Assembly: GCA_022225965.2 (NCBI GenBank)
Contig: JAKJXP020000076.1
Location: forward strand, 1-64,000
DNA from: Diatrype stigma
Taxonomy: Eukaryota; Ascomycota; Sordariomycetes; Xylariales; Diatrypaceae
Direction: 5' to 3'
Length of the DNA stretch: 64,000 bases
Positions 24,063 through 34,903 of the stretch are shown here, piece by piece. The notes beneath the pieces are model-generated. The model made no database searches and was not told where the DNA came from. It saw nothing but the letters and a program-made list of their open reading frames with translations. Each line of letters begins with the position of its first letter. Position 1 is the stretch's first letter. Position numbers and translations under genes: made by a program.

Positions 24063-27000
24063 GACCGTTTCCTATCTTTCTGGGCGGTTTTTTCTTTTAC
24101 GAAAGGAGAAAGGGGGGCTCATCGGACCTGTAACCACGTTCTTTCGAGCGAAGCGTGGTAGGAACTTGCGACACATCATGATTCGATTCTTCAATACTGT
24201 GTGACCCAGCAGGGCAATGCTCCCCCTTCCTGAGGGTAGTACTGCTGTGGCAACCCAGAAATTTAAAGTTATATATCAAAGGCTAGCTAGGTAGCTTGCT
24301 CTTAAAGAGTTGAGTCACTATGCAGCCAGCGAAATAGTTAGCAAATGCAATGCACAATCAGCACCATCCCTTGGCTGGATGGAAATATGCTCATTGACAG
24401 CCAACTAACCTCGCTTGCCTGCTTCGATGCTACTCTTTGTGATAGTACCGTTTTCCGTGATTCCGCTTGCTGGGAAGTAATTGTGATGCTTTGCTACTTG
24501 GTCCTTATGGTATACTTATGACGTATCTGTATAGCTGTTTTGTTACATGGCTACTTAGTTAGGCTGTTAAGTCATCAACGTCAGGCATTTGATGTGTGCA
24601 CTAAAACAAAACAACGCTAAGTTATGTACGTACTGATATTTTACCCCTATTCCCTCCATCCATCCTTCATGGTGTCATTTCCATGGTTATTACCAAGAAT
24701 GACAAACATTGCCTTCTTTTCAACCTAACAGATCATAATTCTCTGGTCATAATGTGACAAGAGGGCATTGGTTTGAACGTACATTTCAAAATCATACTAC
24801 TATTTTTCATTTGCGCTTAAGGAGCATCGTAATCTGTTTTCTCCTGCAGCCGCTCATGGAATTGGTGGTAATTTACATGCAGTAAATCAAGGCACATATC
24901 TCTCTTCATACGATTTCCGCATTGTCAGTCGTGAACTATATGTTTGCTGTATTGGGCGGAGGTACAATCAAACGCATCCTTTATGCTGCAGCCAACAGGC
25001 TTTGCTGGCTACATTCCCCGTGTGAAGTATGATAACTGAGGATCCGGAAGGGTTTCCCTAGGTGGAAAATAACTGCTTTGAACCAAAACAGGCTGCAGCA
25101 GGCACCAAGAAGGAAAGAGGTTGCTGTTGCAGTATTGTGCCAGCTACTTACTTATCCGCCAAGCCACCCATGCTCTTGCCGGCTGCCCAGACAAAAGACC
25201 AGACGGAATCTACAAGTCAGCCGACCTGCACATCATCAAGGTAGAGAGACCGTACCACTGTCGCTGTGTGGTCAAATGATGTTAGCATACAGAAGCCGAG
25301 ATTCCTAGACTGTATAGTATCTTGTAACGAGATACGCTTCTTCTGAATGGCCTCCACGTTCACCATGACAAAGCACAGCAATGCAGACTGGGTGTATTAC
25401 CAGGTAATAATTTCTCCAGCGTCATTCCCACATCTTTGTCCAACTATAGCAGGTATTCTCAACCATTAAATTCTCACCTGGGGTCATTTACGCCCCTATT
25501 AAATTCCAGATGCTGTGAATTATTATCCCATGGACCTTTATCACCTGCGGGAGACCTATACCATTGTAGCAATGTATTCCTGCCAGTGACTAACGTAAGG
25601 AGCACTGCCTGTATATATAGTGGGTGCACTAATTAACCAGGGAGAAGGTCCGGACCTGCCCTGGGTGCTAGTCTAAGGCCTCTGAACGAACACCATGGGA
25701 TGGGTAGTGAATCCTTGATCCAGTGGCTCACTGGGGCCTGCCCAAGCATCCACATACGTACGTACGTGTATTATCAGGTGAACTACAGCAGTGGCTAGCC
25801 AGGAACTGGGAAGGCATGGATGGCAAGAGTGCCTCCATGTGCCTGCGTATATTCCCTCTCCATGTAGACATTATTTCTCTCCAGCTGGAGCTTCTGCCTA
25901 ATATCTAATATTGCTTGATGTAAAAATAACCCGGTCCTCCCTCTACCAGGTCCAGTCATGAATGCTAAGCAATGACCTATGTCCTTCTGTACCCACGGAA
26001 GCTGGTGGGGGAAGGCAGTAGGCAGGTTATTGGTCTAGCCATTAGCATGGCACCCTACTGGCCGGCTACCTGGGGAGGTAGTCCCAGGGAGGTAGTGGAC
26101 TGTTCATGCCTCAGATGCTAACTATGTACTGACGTATGTCCAACTTTGACTTGGACATGTTTTCTGATCTACATAATCATGGGCTCATGGTGCTCATTAT
26201 GTGATCATCTTCGATCATTAGTTTCCGGGAAGGTTTTGCTTGTATTTGAAGGGTATTGGCATGCTGTCGAACTTGCCAGTACCACTAGCCACCTGTGTAT
26301 CCCCTGGGGCCTTCCGTCTCTTGCCCTAGTATATTAAACAGGGCCCCAGTGTGCTGCTAGCAGCTGGACCGGTGCCCAGTAGACAAACACCTGGGTAGAA
26401 CCTTGTTCTTGGGGTATACATCTCCGAAATTGGTATTTGGGCAATAGCAACTGCCATCCTGTATTGCCTAGATTTTATGACTTGTACCTTATGAGGATAG
26501 CAGCCTTATACGTAGGTACGCAGGCCAGAGTCAAGGCAGTGTCCTCCAGTTGGTGCACTTTATTTTATAATTACAAATCCAATACGGAGTTACCTACTAC
26601 CCAGAGTTACTCTACCCCTAAGCAGGTTCCGGATCGTTCTGTCTACTACATATAGGCGGAGCACGCGGAGCACGCGGAGCAAACGGAGTAAGCGAAGTCG
26701 CTATACTTATTATACAGGGTGTTTATGCTTACCACACAAGGTCGCTCTACATAACGCACGTAGTCTGACTACTGGCTCGGCAGAGCCGTACTTTCTGCCT
26801 AAACGTACGTATGTTTTCTCCTACCACTCTACTCCCATGAATTCACACTGGGGCAGTTGCCTATGTAGGTACGTAGGCAGGAGCTTAGTCGTGTATTATG
26901 CTGTACTGCAATTAGGGGAAGCCACATGGAAGTCTGGTCATCATGGGCAGAGCCCTGGTAGCCTAGGAAGAAACTGTGCTTAGGTAGGTAAGTTGTGCTG

Positions 27001-28168
27001 TGCCAGGAGCAGTAGGTACAAGAGTACCTACCCCCTATACTAAGCGACTATAAATCGGCATATATAGACATCAGGGTTGGCTTCATATCAAGACGGAAGA
27101 GGGCGGAATAACAAAACAGGCCAAAGAACACCTTGTTGGACGCATCTATCCTTGGAAGGTTCACGTAAAACACCCCTACCTTCTGTTGGGAATTTCCTAT
27201 CAGCTTTTCTTCTTTCTTCTCCGTGAAAATTCTTTCCCGTGCCTTCCACACAACATCCTTTACCCGCAACCACCTACTGTGCTTTCCTCAGCTCTGCTTT
27301 CCTCCCTATGCTTGTTCCTACAACTTCATCTTGAGTGCTTGCCCTCCACACAGAAGAAACACGAAAACGCTTGTCTGATTTCCCTGATTCTATTGTTACT
27401 TGGCACCTCCTTCCCTAGGTTCCAAGCACCAGCTCCTGGGCTCCTAGCAGTAGTGATTCCAACGGTTCTAATAGTCATGGAGACCATGCCAAAGGACTAC
27501 GGGATGTTACCAAGGATACATATGTTGCTGAGGCGCTGAGACGTACGCAACGTCCATTGCTACAGAGATTGGTAAGGAAACATGGCAACGATCACCCAAC
27601 AACCTGAACACAACAGACACACAACTGAAACACGCACTTTCTTCCATTGACTCTGAGATTCCCTTCCCAATTTCACTTGAACCACAAAGGAAAGCTCGTT
27701 CAAGGAAGATGGTACTCTGCTTGAGCATAAAGGTAACACATACTGGAGCACGCATGCCACTGAAAATTTGTCTGACCTCCTCTCGCTTTCCCCATGCCGT
27801 ACTTCCTTCTCCCTTCCACAAGAACCACATCCCACGCTTCGTGTAATCCCTCTCCAAGACCTTCCTCTCCAGTGTTTGATCTTGCTTCTGTTGGTCAAGC
27901 CTACTTTCCAACAGTCCGTTCACGTCATCCTGACTCCCACACTCAGTTCCTACCAGACAATGGCAATGCCAGGTAAAAAAAGACTGAAGTCTTGAACTCC
28001 CACGCTTTGCAAACCTCCCATACACAAATCCCTGGTGGTTCAATGATTTCACTTGATACTCTGCGATATCAACTACGACGTCTTTCGATCTGAAGTATTT
28101 CTACCTGATACCTTTCGATCTGGTGCCTTCGATTGACGAAGGAAAACAACATCTCCCACGGGTTCAAC
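24063..28168. other. 4.1-kb spacer, start of gene-poor island
   Basis: No gene supported. It is moderately AT-rich after 24.3 kb. A short GCGGAGCAC array occurs at about 26655-26690. The minus-strand frame 28052-27507 starts with GTG rather than ATG and has no recognisable content, and the plus frame 27186-27539 starts with TTG. I treat both as chance. Confidence 0.45.
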
Positions 28169-28226
28169 ATCGCTCTCTCGTCCTCAAAGGTTTCAACATC
28201 GCTCTTCTCGAGGACGAGAGAGCGAT
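28169..28226 (+). repeat. Perfect 17-bp inverted repeat, 24-nt loop
   Basis: Left arm 28169-28185 (ATCGCTCTCTCGTCCTC) and right arm 28210-28226 are exact reverse complements. The structure ends 9 nt before the ATG of the candidate gene at 28236. The words TTCAACATCGCTCT also occur twice as a direct repeat inside it, so a local duplication plus inversion may have made it. As RNA it would form a very stable hairpin in the leader. Confidence 0.8.
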
Positions 28227-28235
28227 ACCTTCATT

Positions 28236-29229
28236 ATGCGAGGCACACCAATAGCCATGCCGTAAGTACTCCTCGCTCTCTACCCATGCTTGAATATTTG
28301 ACCTCGAGAATTTGTTTCTTCGTGAAGTACGTACCAGCTAATCAATGGTTTCACACCAAGACAAGAAACCGCACTGGTTGATGAAAGGCGAAGAATCCGT
28401 CATCTGGGACTGGGTAAGTAAAACTATGATACAACACAGAGGAATAGTGACATGTTCAACCTGAACCAATCCATCAACCATTGGCCATCTACCATCCCCT
28501 CAAATGCGCAGTAGATTGCTGATACTGGAACCTGAGATCACTAGCTTTCCGAGACCTCCTTCTCGGATTCCCTCTGGCACACAATATTCCAACATTGCAA
28601 CAATATCAACACAAAATATCAATTTCAAAAGATACTCCAACACTCAATCGAGACTTGGATGAGTACTTCCTCATCCAAGGTATGTCCTCGGCTCAGCGCT
28701 TGTAGCCCTGGACTGGCTCCCCAAGTCTCATGGTTTCTTCTCGATCATCTTCGCACTGATTCCCATGTAGCACTTTACAGAGTCAGAAAAGAGGACATCC
28801 ATACTCCAAATTCGTTGACGGTGGTGTTGCGGGCATGGTTTCACACTACGTCGGGACCCTGCTTCCCAAGCAATCTGCATGACAAGAACCATCCCATCCT
28901 TATGGGATTCGGCCGTTCGGGTCGAAGGACAGAGTTGACCCCAAGAAGAACAGAGGCGACGATAAGGGACCAAGTAAGTCTGTGATTCACCTTAGTCAAC
29001 GAAGCCCAGTCTCCAGAATGATCCGAAACTAATACTTCGTTGAAGTAATGGCATACTTCACCCTCTTTATCCTCCTCCTAGCTCCTTGGCTCTATGCCTA
29101 TTTACAATTGCTATTTGCTCATCGCTGAAGAAGCCGTCCACTTGGTTCTTATCGGATGGTGGACATGCTGGTCCTCCTGATGAGGAGAGCATCCTTCGCC
29201 ATTTATCCACACATCATTTCGCTCAATAG
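28236..29229 (+). CDS. Candidate five-exon gene, unrecognised product
   Basis: Proposed exons: 28236-28261, 28361-28413, 28545-28679, 28771-28973 and 29131-29229, about 171 aa. Donors are GTAAGT, GTAAGT, GTATGT and GTAAGT; introns 2 and 3 end TAG with CTGAT branch-like words 20-25 nt upstream. The phases fit at every junction. The joined protein includes MPQETALVDERRRIRHLG, FRDLLLGFPLAHNIP, LNRDLDEYFLIQALYRVRKE and WFLSDGGHAGPPDEES. I recognise no domain. The last exon is uncertain: an acceptor with a better pyrimidine tract (CCTCCTCCTAG, ending 29081) would give a different 33-codon end stopping at 29180. The chance of this many consensus donors in under 800 nt is low, so transcription on this strand is likely, but the protein is a hypothesis. 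A strong hairpin lies immediately upstream of the ATG. Confidence 0.4.
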
Positions 29230-29341
29230 ATCATTCCATTCCATCCATCTATTTATTTCATATATTCCTCTATTCCACATAATATCCTATTCACCGTATT
29301 GTTCCCTCCATGGAGATTTGTGGTCGCTATGAAGACAGCAT

Positions 29342-30437
29342 ATGGAAGCGCTTGATCGAGAGGTGAATTCTGGAAGACGGAACCAACTGCGGGTGTCAAA
29401 CATGATAGGCATCATAATTTAGTAAGTTGATCCCGCTCCCCCACCCCTTCTCCCATACGAAAACCTTGGACGGCAATCACAACACCAGACAGAGTGATAC
29501 CCTTGCCTCGCAAGGCTAACGCCTTGTAGACTGCTTCTTACTACCACAAGGGAGAGGGAAATGACCGGAAATTTCCAACTGATCGTTCCCTTTCCCTCTC
29601 CCCGGCACAACATCATCAACACTCGCCGATAGCCGAGCCTCTGGCCAGCTCTTCACTGCGGCCTAGGTATGCCGAGGTAAGTAAAAGTTTGCCTCAACCG
29701 TCACCTTGTCCATGCACCGGGAATTTCTCTTCAACCTTTCATACTTCATTCTACGACTTTCAAGCCAAAGTCCAGTTTATTCCTGATCTAGTCAGCCAGT
29801 TCTACGAATAAGCCGCAGATCTTTTCCACCTACACCTACACCTACACCTACTTATCTCCTGTTCAACTCCCATTTCACTTCTTCGTTGCCTATCATCTAA
29901 TAAGTTCACTACGACAAGTCCTCTTCATCTGCTTACACGTGCACTCATAGAACCCGAGACTAAGAAACTCAAGACGGTAATCTTCCGTACCAATGGGTGA
30001 GTTCGATATGATATGGTTGCTCAGAGATTCTATCTGCCTTGACGACCCGATCTGTACTAACACAAACGAAGATGTCAAACTTGTCCCTCTGCCTGCACAC
30101 CCCCTCCCACGCTTTTCTTACTGTTCTATGGATATCCTACATGGATTCGCTCGAACGGACGAGTCTATCACGATAGACTGCCGGTGTGCAGGCCTGTACA
30201 AATTTGGCAGGGGTAAACCTCGCCAGCAGCTCGAACCGCGAGCAAGAGGCAGGGCCCTCAACTCGGACGCGATCAAAGTTGCACTCACTGAGCTATATAG
30301 GTATGGAATCACTTCTTGGTGTTTATAAGCTTCCCCTGAACTAAATTCCACACCCTTTACCCCCGCAGCACCCGTCGAATCCAAAGAAACGGTCCGACAT
30401 CATTTCTGTTGATGCCAAGAAAAGGTCCCTGGACATG
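29342..30437 (+). other. Further exon-like segments with consensus splice sites
   Basis: Segment about 29355-29421 (ends at GTAAGT, 29422) joins in frame to 29530-29676, which is preceded by GCTAAC...TTGTAG and followed by GTAAGT (29677). Together they read FWKTEPTAGVKHDRHHNL, TASYYHKGEGNDRKF, SPIAEPLASSSLRPRYAE. A further GTGAGT donor lies at 29997 with TACTAAC at 30055, and GTATGG at 30301 pairs with CCCCGCAG ending 30368. More than one frame is open around 30070-30480, so I cannot settle a gene model or a start codon. It may be a second gene or the continuation of the one at 28.2 kb. Confidence 0.3.
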
Positions 30438-31298
30438 AACCAAGACGGCCCCTATCCAACTTCATGTTGGAAAGCCGATGCCGTCGGGAACTCCCAAAGT
30501 CTGGGCTGACAACTGGGCTGCAATGTGCAATGCACTCCCATATTTCAGGGCGCAGCAAGCTCGAGATGAGCTGAAGCTATCAGCACACTGACCAGTGAGA
30601 GGAAGCGATTGGGGTTCGAGACGGGTTGGGCCGGGTGCTCCCTCACGCCGGTATATAGGTATGTTGCCTTGTGGGGAGCCAGTCACTTCCTCTTGTATGA
30701 GATTCCGTGCGGATATCTTATACATCTATCCACGTACTATAACAATGTATTATGACTAACGATTCAGTCATTCTTAGGCTTCATATATACTATGTCCGAC
30801 ACTCAGAGAACAGTGGTCGAAGCACTTATGCGGCTTCTCGTCTCATGAGGAGCCTAAAGTTATAGCCACCACAGCAAATTACTTGCTCTTCAACAGTTCG
30901 CCGTGAACGTCTCACTCTGGACAACTCCTGCTTTTCAACGGCTTGCTTTCGACAACTTGCTTTCAACGACTTTCTTCAACGACTTGCTTTCCCTTGACAC
31001 CACCCTTGCTCAGCTCGCGCATACTGCTGCGGAGCGACCATGCAGTCATTCCCTGTACATCGGGGCTAATACGCCTCGGGGACATCACTCCCCCCAAAGT
31101 CCGATGCGATACTCGGGCTGGGCACTTTGGCTTCTAGCCCAGTGGCCCTCAACCATTAGCTTCTGTAAGATACTCAACTAATTCAACGCGGCTTAGGAGA
31201 GATCACATGCTAACAGCGCTATCTTAGAACGAGGGCATCCGTCTCCGACGGGCCTCGAAGAGCGATGACCTCCGGGGTACCAGCGAGGAGACCAGCAA
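30438..31298. other. Gene-poor stretch in the accessory island
   Basis: No gene model supported. The frame from 30369 that begins HPSNPKKRSDIISVDA runs to about 30510 and may be an exon. A GACTTGCTTTC/CAACGACTTGCTTTC repetition lies at 30940-30990. Confidence 0.35.
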
Positions 31299-31466
31299 AT
31301 GTTCAATCCGAGCATTGAGACGCTCAAACGAGCTCTCAGCAACCTGAAGAAGAACAGGTTGCAGACGCAGGGGACTAAGATGATGGCCGCCGCCTCCTTA
31401 GCTTTCGCTTTCGCCTTCGCTTTGCTCTTGGCTTTGCTCCTGCTTATGGCGGGCATCCTAGCCTGA
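31299..31466 (+). CDS. Small ORF with a C-terminal membrane helix (55 aa)
   Basis: ATG 31299 to TGA 31464-31466, 55 aa. The first 28 residues are basic (LKRALSNLKKNRLQTQGTK). The rest is a strongly hydrophobic helix (SLAFAFAFALLLALLLL), the pattern of a tail-anchored peptide or the last exon of a membrane protein. The alternating TTCGCTTTC/GCTTTGCTC codons make the helix repeat-like at DNA level, so it could also be a low-complexity by-product; the opposite strand reads (KA)n. No family recognised. Confidence 0.3.
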   Translation: MFNPSIETLKRALSNLKKNRLQTQGTKMMAAASLAFAFAFALLLALLLLMAGILA

Positions 31467-31479
31467 TCTGCACGGTGGC

Positions 31480-32532
31480 ATGGAAAAGTCTACATTCGAC
31501 GACTCCTGTGGAAAGGGCAAGGACTTGTGCACGTGGCATATTACGTGCCTGTGTGACAGGGATACGAACATCGAGTCCGGAAACTTACTCGTCCGACAGC
31601 TCGTCCCGTTGACGACGACCTATATCACTTACAAGGCATGCCTATACCCCCCTCACCCACTGCCACCCTCCTTTCATATCTCCTTGCTTATCTCATGGCT
31701 TGTCATCCTATCTACTCTCCTGGCTTTCCTTTACATTCAGTGTTCACGTTCTATTCACTTTGCTTCTCTTCACCTTCTGCTCACCTTGCTCCTCTTCGGT
31801 GTCTCTGCTGTCGAGGAGACCCGACGGAAGCATGTTTGCGACGATGTGGAAATGCTTCCAGCATACAGCTGTTATTGCTTGCGCTTTAGCTATTGCTTCC
31901 ACTCTTGCAAAGATCTCGGAATAGCTCTTCAACACCCTGGGCCACCAGAAACACCCCTACTTCACCTGGCTCTACACACCTGTGCCATCTGTAACTTGGC
32001 TTTTAACGTCGAGGACAATGTTACTCAACAAGAAAGCTTCAACAAGCCACTTGCTTGTGCTCTTGCTTCCGCTCGCGCTCTCGCGCTTGCACTTGCACTT
32101 GCTGCTGCTACCATTGCTCGCTCCTCGCTCCATCACCGGCATGATTCGGGCCGCATCTGCAGGCAACATCAAATCCGGGCACTACACTCGCCTAGTACCG
32201 GGGCCATACCAGCGGCCCCAGGGCGCTGGCCCGAATACAAGACTACTGGTGGCCGGGCGTTCCAGCGCCGCGCATTCTGGGGGGCAGACTTGCCATGCAT
32301 ACAGATACCCCCACGCCACTGCACCACTTGGTCGCTTGAACGGCGTGGGCAGGTACCGTGTCGAGCCGGTACGCCTGAGGGCACAGTCGACAAGAGCGCC
32401 AGCGCCAGCGCCGAAAAGGAGAGCTTGATTGGACGGCGTGGGCTCGCTATGCCGGGCCCAGATCGTTTGCTCCACCATCAGCTACAACATAATTCTCACG
32501 CAGCACCCACACTACCTAGATTACACAGGTAG
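31480..32532 (+). CDS. 350-codon open frame, unrecognised
   Basis: It starts with ATG at 31480 and is open for 350 codons, longer than expected by chance at this composition. The N-terminal third has several cysteines (SCGKGKDLCTW, TCLCD) and hydrophobic stretches (ISLLISWLVILSTLLAFLYI). The middle has an Ala/Leu low-complexity run (ALASARALALALALAAAT) derived from CTTGCTCTTGC-type DNA repeats. The C-terminal third is Arg/Pro-rich. I recognise no domain, and the low-complexity DNA could explain the openness. It could be a young or degenerate gene, or a chance frame. Confidence 0.25.
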   Translation: MEKSTFDDSCGKGKDLCTWHITCLCDRDTNIESGNLLVRQLVPLTTTYITYKACLYPPHPLPPSFHISLLISWLVILSTLLAFLYIQCSRSIHFASLHLLLTLLLFGVSAVEETRRKHVCDDVEMLPAYSCYCLRFSYCFHSCKDLGIALQHPGPPETPLLHLALHTCAICNLAFNVEDNVTQQESFNKPLACALASARALALALALAAATIARSSLHHRHDSGRICRQHQIRALHSPSTGAIPAAPGRWPEYKTTGGRAFQRRAFWGADLPCIQIPPRHCTTWSLERRGQVPCRAGTPEGTVDKSASASAEKESLIGRRGLAMPGPDRLLHHQLQHNSHAAPTLPRLHR

Positions 32533-32953
32533 TCGTCACTATGCCGGCGCTATACGAGCAGAGGGGGAAGCCCTGGAGACAGTCGGGACGTGGATGTCGT
32601 CTGCATACGACACTGTGTACAGTTTTCGAAAGCTGGTGCCAGCAGTTCTGGTGAGAACGTGCTTCCGCAACGGGCATTATTCAGCCCGAATGATAATATC
32701 ACCCACTCTCAAACTAGGGAGTGGGTTGGCGGAGACGTTGGCCAGCATTTCTGAGGGCGGCAAAACCACGAGGACGGAGTAGCTGGTGCAACTTAGCAAC
32801 ATCACCTACTATCAACATCGACAGCAGTTGAGACTACAACCTCCTGTTATTTCTTTTGCTACCCTCGCTCCAGATATCTCTATCCACATAGCATCGGATA
32901 TTCTCATGGGATAGCTTTAGCTCTTGCTACTTGCTACTTGCTACCTCCTGTCT

Positions 32954-33190
32954 CTTGCCTTTCGACAACCAGCCGAGATTCAAGTTCGAAATAGGCAAGA
33001 AGGAGCACTACCGGTACCCAGAGCTGGTTCTCGAGCGATTCGTGAAGGACGTGGCCCAGCTAACGCCAGCCATGAAGATCTTTATCGGGGGTATGCTCCG
33101 CAAGGACCCAGCCTCGCGATTCTGCGCGCGCGAGGTTCACACCAGCGCGGAGTGGCTCGCGGGGTATGGCATGGCAGCAGCCGATTCATA
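32954..33190 (+). pseudogene. Protein kinase C-terminal lobe fragment
   Basis: The frame reads FDNQPRFKFEIGKK, YRYPELVLERFVKDVAQLTP and then MKIFIGGMLRKDPASRFCAREV. The last block matches the kinase subdomain XI pattern (gly-Met-Leu-x-x-Asp-Pro-x-x-Arg) with the invariant Arg present. No N-lobe, HRD or DFG motif is found nearby, and a TTGCTACTTGC tract directly precedes the fragment. I infer a captured or degraded kinase exon, not a functional kinase. It may still be an exon of an unrecognised gene. Confidence 0.4.
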
Positions 33191-34435
33191 TTGTACTCAG
33201 AGTACCTTGGACGGGCTTGCTTGCCACTTGCAAGTTGTCGCAGCTGCGCGTGTACGACTCAAGATGAGGCTGCTGGCATCGACGCCGACACTCTCGTTCG
33301 CAAACCTCCGGGCAGGTAGCCCGGTGCAGACCTGTGCGGTTTATATGGCGGCGTTCATCAACGATACTGTGCTCAATACAACCTACTATTGCATTTGCTA
33401 CCGCCATACGAGTCAAAACAACCAAGCGGTGCTTTTTCAGCTCTTGCTTTAGCTCTTGCTACTTGCTTTCACCGATTCGGACACTGTCATAAACGTACTT
33501 CCAAAGCGGAAGGGGGTCTATGATCTCGACTGGTTGCCTGCTACTTGCTTGCAACCTATTTACGTCCAGGTTACGACGTGCTTGTCACGTGCTTGCTGCT
33601 TGCTTGCTACTTGCTATCTGCTGCCTTCTGGCAAGATCGCATACTAAATCCCAAGCGATGGAAGCCGCTGCGACTTAAACTGGTACTGCTGGCGCCACCA
33701 ACAGCGAAATGGGGCGTTGAACTGAGGACTCTTCGCCTTGGAAAGACGCCTGGGGCTTTACTATCATTACTGGAGAGTAGAACCAGGTGTAGGCCTGGGA
33801 GATCGCGACAGCAACTATATTGACCGCGATAGAGACAGATACAAGTCCAGGGGAGACCCTGAGACCACCAGCTCTATGAGCGGCGCCGGGCGCGGCCACG
33901 GGGCCACCCAACGCATGGGCGGGTCTATGGGCCCCGGCGGGTTCGCGCCCAAGGCGCGTGGCTGGACGGATGACTCCGATGAAGAACTTCGATATAAGCT
34001 CCTATTGTTGCTTTCACTATCCTCCCTTTAGCTACTACTATCCATATATCACCTTACATCATCTTTTTTTCACTCTTCGTCACTCCTTTGTCATCACCCC
34101 TTTATCATTACCCCTTTATCATCACCCGCTTATCACCTTCTATCTCCTTTTATCACCTTGTAGCTTTTTCTACTTGCTACTTGCTACCTAGCTTTCAAGC
34201 ATTGCTGGCACCTTTGCTCGACAACTGCGACCTTGCCAAATCGGCAGAGCATCAACGACTCTCCAAGCCCGCACATGCGGCCCAGGTTCCGTAAGTACCC
34301 CCTGATTGACAGTCAATTATATATTACCTCACTGTATTTTCAGGCTCATCCCATCCTTTACTGACCTGTTTATAGATGGGAACCCCCGACAGGGTCAGTC
34401 ACCTGTGCGGGGGCACATATCTAATACGGATTCTC
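33191..34435. other. Accessory-island DNA with a Gly-rich exon-like segment
   Basis: No complete gene. Around 33820-34010 one frame reads RDRDRYKSRGDPETTSS, GPGGFAPKARGWTDDSDEE, which is coding-like but ends in CTTGCTA-type and TTATCA-rich DNA (34030-34195). No start codon or splice frame could be fixed. Confidence 0.3.
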
Positions 34436-34438
34436 CTT

Positions 34439-34617
34439 GATGGGGGGCGGTGGCCCCCGTGGGTTTAACGAGGCACCGCCCCCCATCTAATACGAGATCT
34501 TGATGGGGGGCGGTGGCAGCCGTGGCTTCAACGAGGCACCGTCCCCCATCTAATACGAGATCTTCCTTGATGGGGGGCGGCGGCAGCCGTGGCTTCAACG
34601 GGGCGCTGCCCCCCATC
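34439..34617. repeat. Three tandem hairpin units (63-67 bp period)
   Basis: Units at 34439-34487, 34502-34550 and 34569-34617. Each has arms GATGGGGGGCGGTG and CACCGCCCCCCATC around a short Gly/Pro-coding loop, separated by a conserved CTAATACGAGATCTT spacer. Unit 1 is a perfect 14-bp stem. Unit 2 has one arm change that leaves a G-U pair. Unit 3 has T to C in the left arm matched by A to G in the right arm, plus one G-U. The pattern implies that pairing has been kept. Confidence 0.8.
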
Positions 34618-34625
34618 TAATTCAG

Positions 34626-34903
34626 CCTACCAACGAAAACTACGATAGCAGTAGCTTTACCGACTCCGAACGGGACTCTGAGGACATCCCCCAGCCTCGA
34701 GAATCTCAAGTGAACGTGGCAACCTTCCGCCAGGCTTGCACGCTTGACCCGGAGACCATTCACGGCTCCGCCCCTCAAGTGCCTCGGAACCCTTGGACAA
34801 ACCCACCCTCAGCGATGTCCGGCTGGAATCTAAGCTTTGACTGGGGGAGGTCCCAAGCCGGTGCTGGCGCTCCGACCCCTGGCTGTGAGCGGCCCTTACC
34901 CAG
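34626..34903 (+). other. Exon-like segment, acidic Ser/Pro-rich
   Basis: Flanked by TTCAG before 34626 and a GTGAGA donor at 34904. The frame reads PTNENYDSSSFTDSERDSED, VNVATFRQACTLDPETIHGS, NPWTNPPSAMSGWNLSFDWG and ends CERPLP. The codon content looks genuinely protein coding. No start codon and no partner exon could be identified. It lies directly after the third hairpin unit. Family unknown. Confidence 0.35.

Noticed and set aside
27507..28052. 181-codon minus-strand frame
   Set aside because: The frame begins with GTG, has no ATG near the start and no recognisable content; consensus splice donors just to the right (from 28262) lie on the opposite strand.
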